Source: an uncultured Collinsella sp. (GTDB lineage Bacteria > Actinomycetota > Coriobacteriia > Coriobacteriales > Coriobacteriaceae). Taken from it: a stretch of DNA of 6,587 bases. Positions 6,304-6,587 of this stretch are shown one piece after another. The number at the start of each line of letters is the position of its first letter. The first letter of the stretch is position 1. The position numbers and the translations under genes are program-made. The stretch covers positions 1 through 6,587 of the forward strand of contig CABUKY010000100.1 of assembly GCA_902492185.1 (NCBI GenBank), written 5' to 3'. The notes beneath the pieces are model-generated. The model ran no database searches. It saw nothing but the letters and a program-made list of their open reading frames with translations, and was not told where the DNA came from.

Positions 6304-6330
6304 GTTGGCCCATCCGTGCTCCATAACAGT

Positions 6331-6359
6331 AGTCTAACGCAAAATGCAGGTAATAGGAA
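6331..6359 (-). promoter_or_regulatory. Candidate promoter of the small hydrophobic peptide
   Basis: TTCCTA (6359-6354) and TAGACT (6336-6331) on the minus strand are 17 bases apart, with three and four consensus matches respectively. A start at A6324 would place the long-range pairing segment (from 6322) almost at the 5' end of the mRNA. The -35 lies inside the aldehyde dehydrogenase terminator hairpin. Confidence 0.35.
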
Positions 6360-6379
6360 CACTTGTTCGTATTACCTGC
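6341..6379 (-). terminator. Terminator of the aldehyde dehydrogenase gene
   Basis: GCAGGTAATA (6346-6355) pairs exactly with TATTACCTGC (6370-6379). The stem continues past a G-G mismatch with GAAC/GTTC and a four-base loop. On the minus strand it follows the dehydrogenase stop by eight bases and runs into ATTTT. On the plus strand it is followed by GCGCCCTTTTCT, so it may work in both directions. Confidence 0.75.
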
Positions 6380-6387
6380 GCCCTTTT

Positions 6388-6587
6388 CTAATGCACAAAC
6401 ATGCGCACGAACTTGTGCTTCCAGCTTGCGTAAGGAGCATAGCGGAATGGCACGTCCAGCCACGTTGCCTTGTTCACGATGCTCTTCTTGTGGCTAAACG
6501 TATCGAAGCTCTCGCGTCCATGGTACTGCCCCATACCGCTCGCACCCATGCCACCAAAGCCCATATGGCTCGTAGCCAAGTGCATAA
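6388..6587 (-). CDS. Aldehyde dehydrogenase, C-terminal fragment (gene continues beyond the window)
   Basis: Only the last 65 or so residues are inside the window; the gene runs off the right edge, so no start is given. Visible pieces are HLATSHMGFGGMGASGMG, YHGRESFDTFSHKKS, then LDVPFRYAPY and a short basic tail. The FGG-x-G-x-SG-x-G-x-YHG run followed by FDTFSHxK and D-x-PxRYxPY is diagnostic for the C-terminus of class 3-type NAD(P)-dependent aldehyde dehydrogenases, which oxidise aldehydes to carboxylic acids. The catalytic cysteine and cofactor site lie outside the window, so activity and substrate cannot be judged. The frame is intact, and a terminator follows closely. Confidence 0.93.
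   Translation of the reverse strand, partial: MHLATSHMGFGGMGASGMGQYHGRESFDTFSHKKSIVNKATWLDVPFRYAPYASWKHKFVRMFVH

Larger units (their letters stand above)
6106..6322 (-). other. Long-range inverted repeat enclosing the small peptide gene (5'-3' mRNA pairing)
   Basis: On the minus strand the leader 6322-6310 pairs with 6118-6106 over 13 bp (one G-U). The adjoining 6309-6301 pairs with 6147-6139 over 9 bp. The order is A-B...B'-A', so the two helices nest without a knot. The 20 bases between B' and A' (6138-6119) form their own small hairpin, ACCCG/CGGGU with loop CGGCAA. The single wobble is G-U only in minus-strand RNA. Hok, AapA and other type I toxin mRNAs use such 5'-3' contacts to keep the full-length message untranslatable. 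The split left arm argues against a simple transposon end. Confidence 0.5.

Noticed and set aside
6106..6322. Inverted repeat as terminal repeats of a small mobile element
   Set aside because: The left arm is split by 20 bases while the right arm is continuous, the wobble fits RNA better, and no target-site duplication was seen.
5963..6387. tRNA or CRISPR array in the gap
   Set aside because: No cloverleaf with a GGTTCGAATCC-like arm and no regularly spaced repeats are visible.

Overview
This 6.6 kb window looks like the chromosome of a GC-rich Gram-positive bacterium. Gene content (a HelY-like Ski2 helicase with a DUF3516-type tail, a coiled-coil DUF2130 protein, a small calcineurin-like phosphoesterase), short intergenic gaps and AGGAG-type ribosome binding sites fit an actinobacterium of the Coriobacteriia, such as Collinsella. 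That placement is inference from style and families, not from a marker gene.

Layout. Bases 1-168 are a leader region with no supported gene. Bases 169-2850 (+) encode an 893-residue DExH superfamily 2 helicase. A strong terminator hairpin (2875-2912) separates it from the convergent 585-residue DUF2130 coiled-coil protein (2930-4687, -). Upstream of that lie a canonical intrinsic terminator (4746-4780, -) and a perfect 15-bp palindrome (4782-4820). Both sit at the 3' end of a compact minus-strand cluster that runs, in transcription order, HIRAN-domain protein (5636-5962), 59-residue charged protein (5438-5617), metallophosphoesterase (4826-5371). At the right edge is the C-terminal end of an aldehyde dehydrogenase (6388-6587, -) with its own terminator (6341-6379).

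The most interesting part is the apparently empty gap 5963-6387. It encodes a 27-residue membrane-spanning peptide (6199-6282, -) with a good ribosome binding site. Its predicted mRNA has a 5' leader that can pair over 22 bp with its own 3' region, in correctly nested order. The opposite strand carries a plausible promoter and a 17-bp hairpin that ends inside the peptide gene. Together this resembles a type I toxin-antitoxin module: a hydrophobic peptide, a 5'-3' closed mRNA and a convergent antisense RNA. The elements are read directly from the sequence; the toxin-antitoxin interpretation is inference.

The helicase and the HIRAN protein suggest nucleic-acid metabolism, and DUF2130 may do so as well through a possible nuclease-like motif. 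The window gives no direct evidence that these genes act together.
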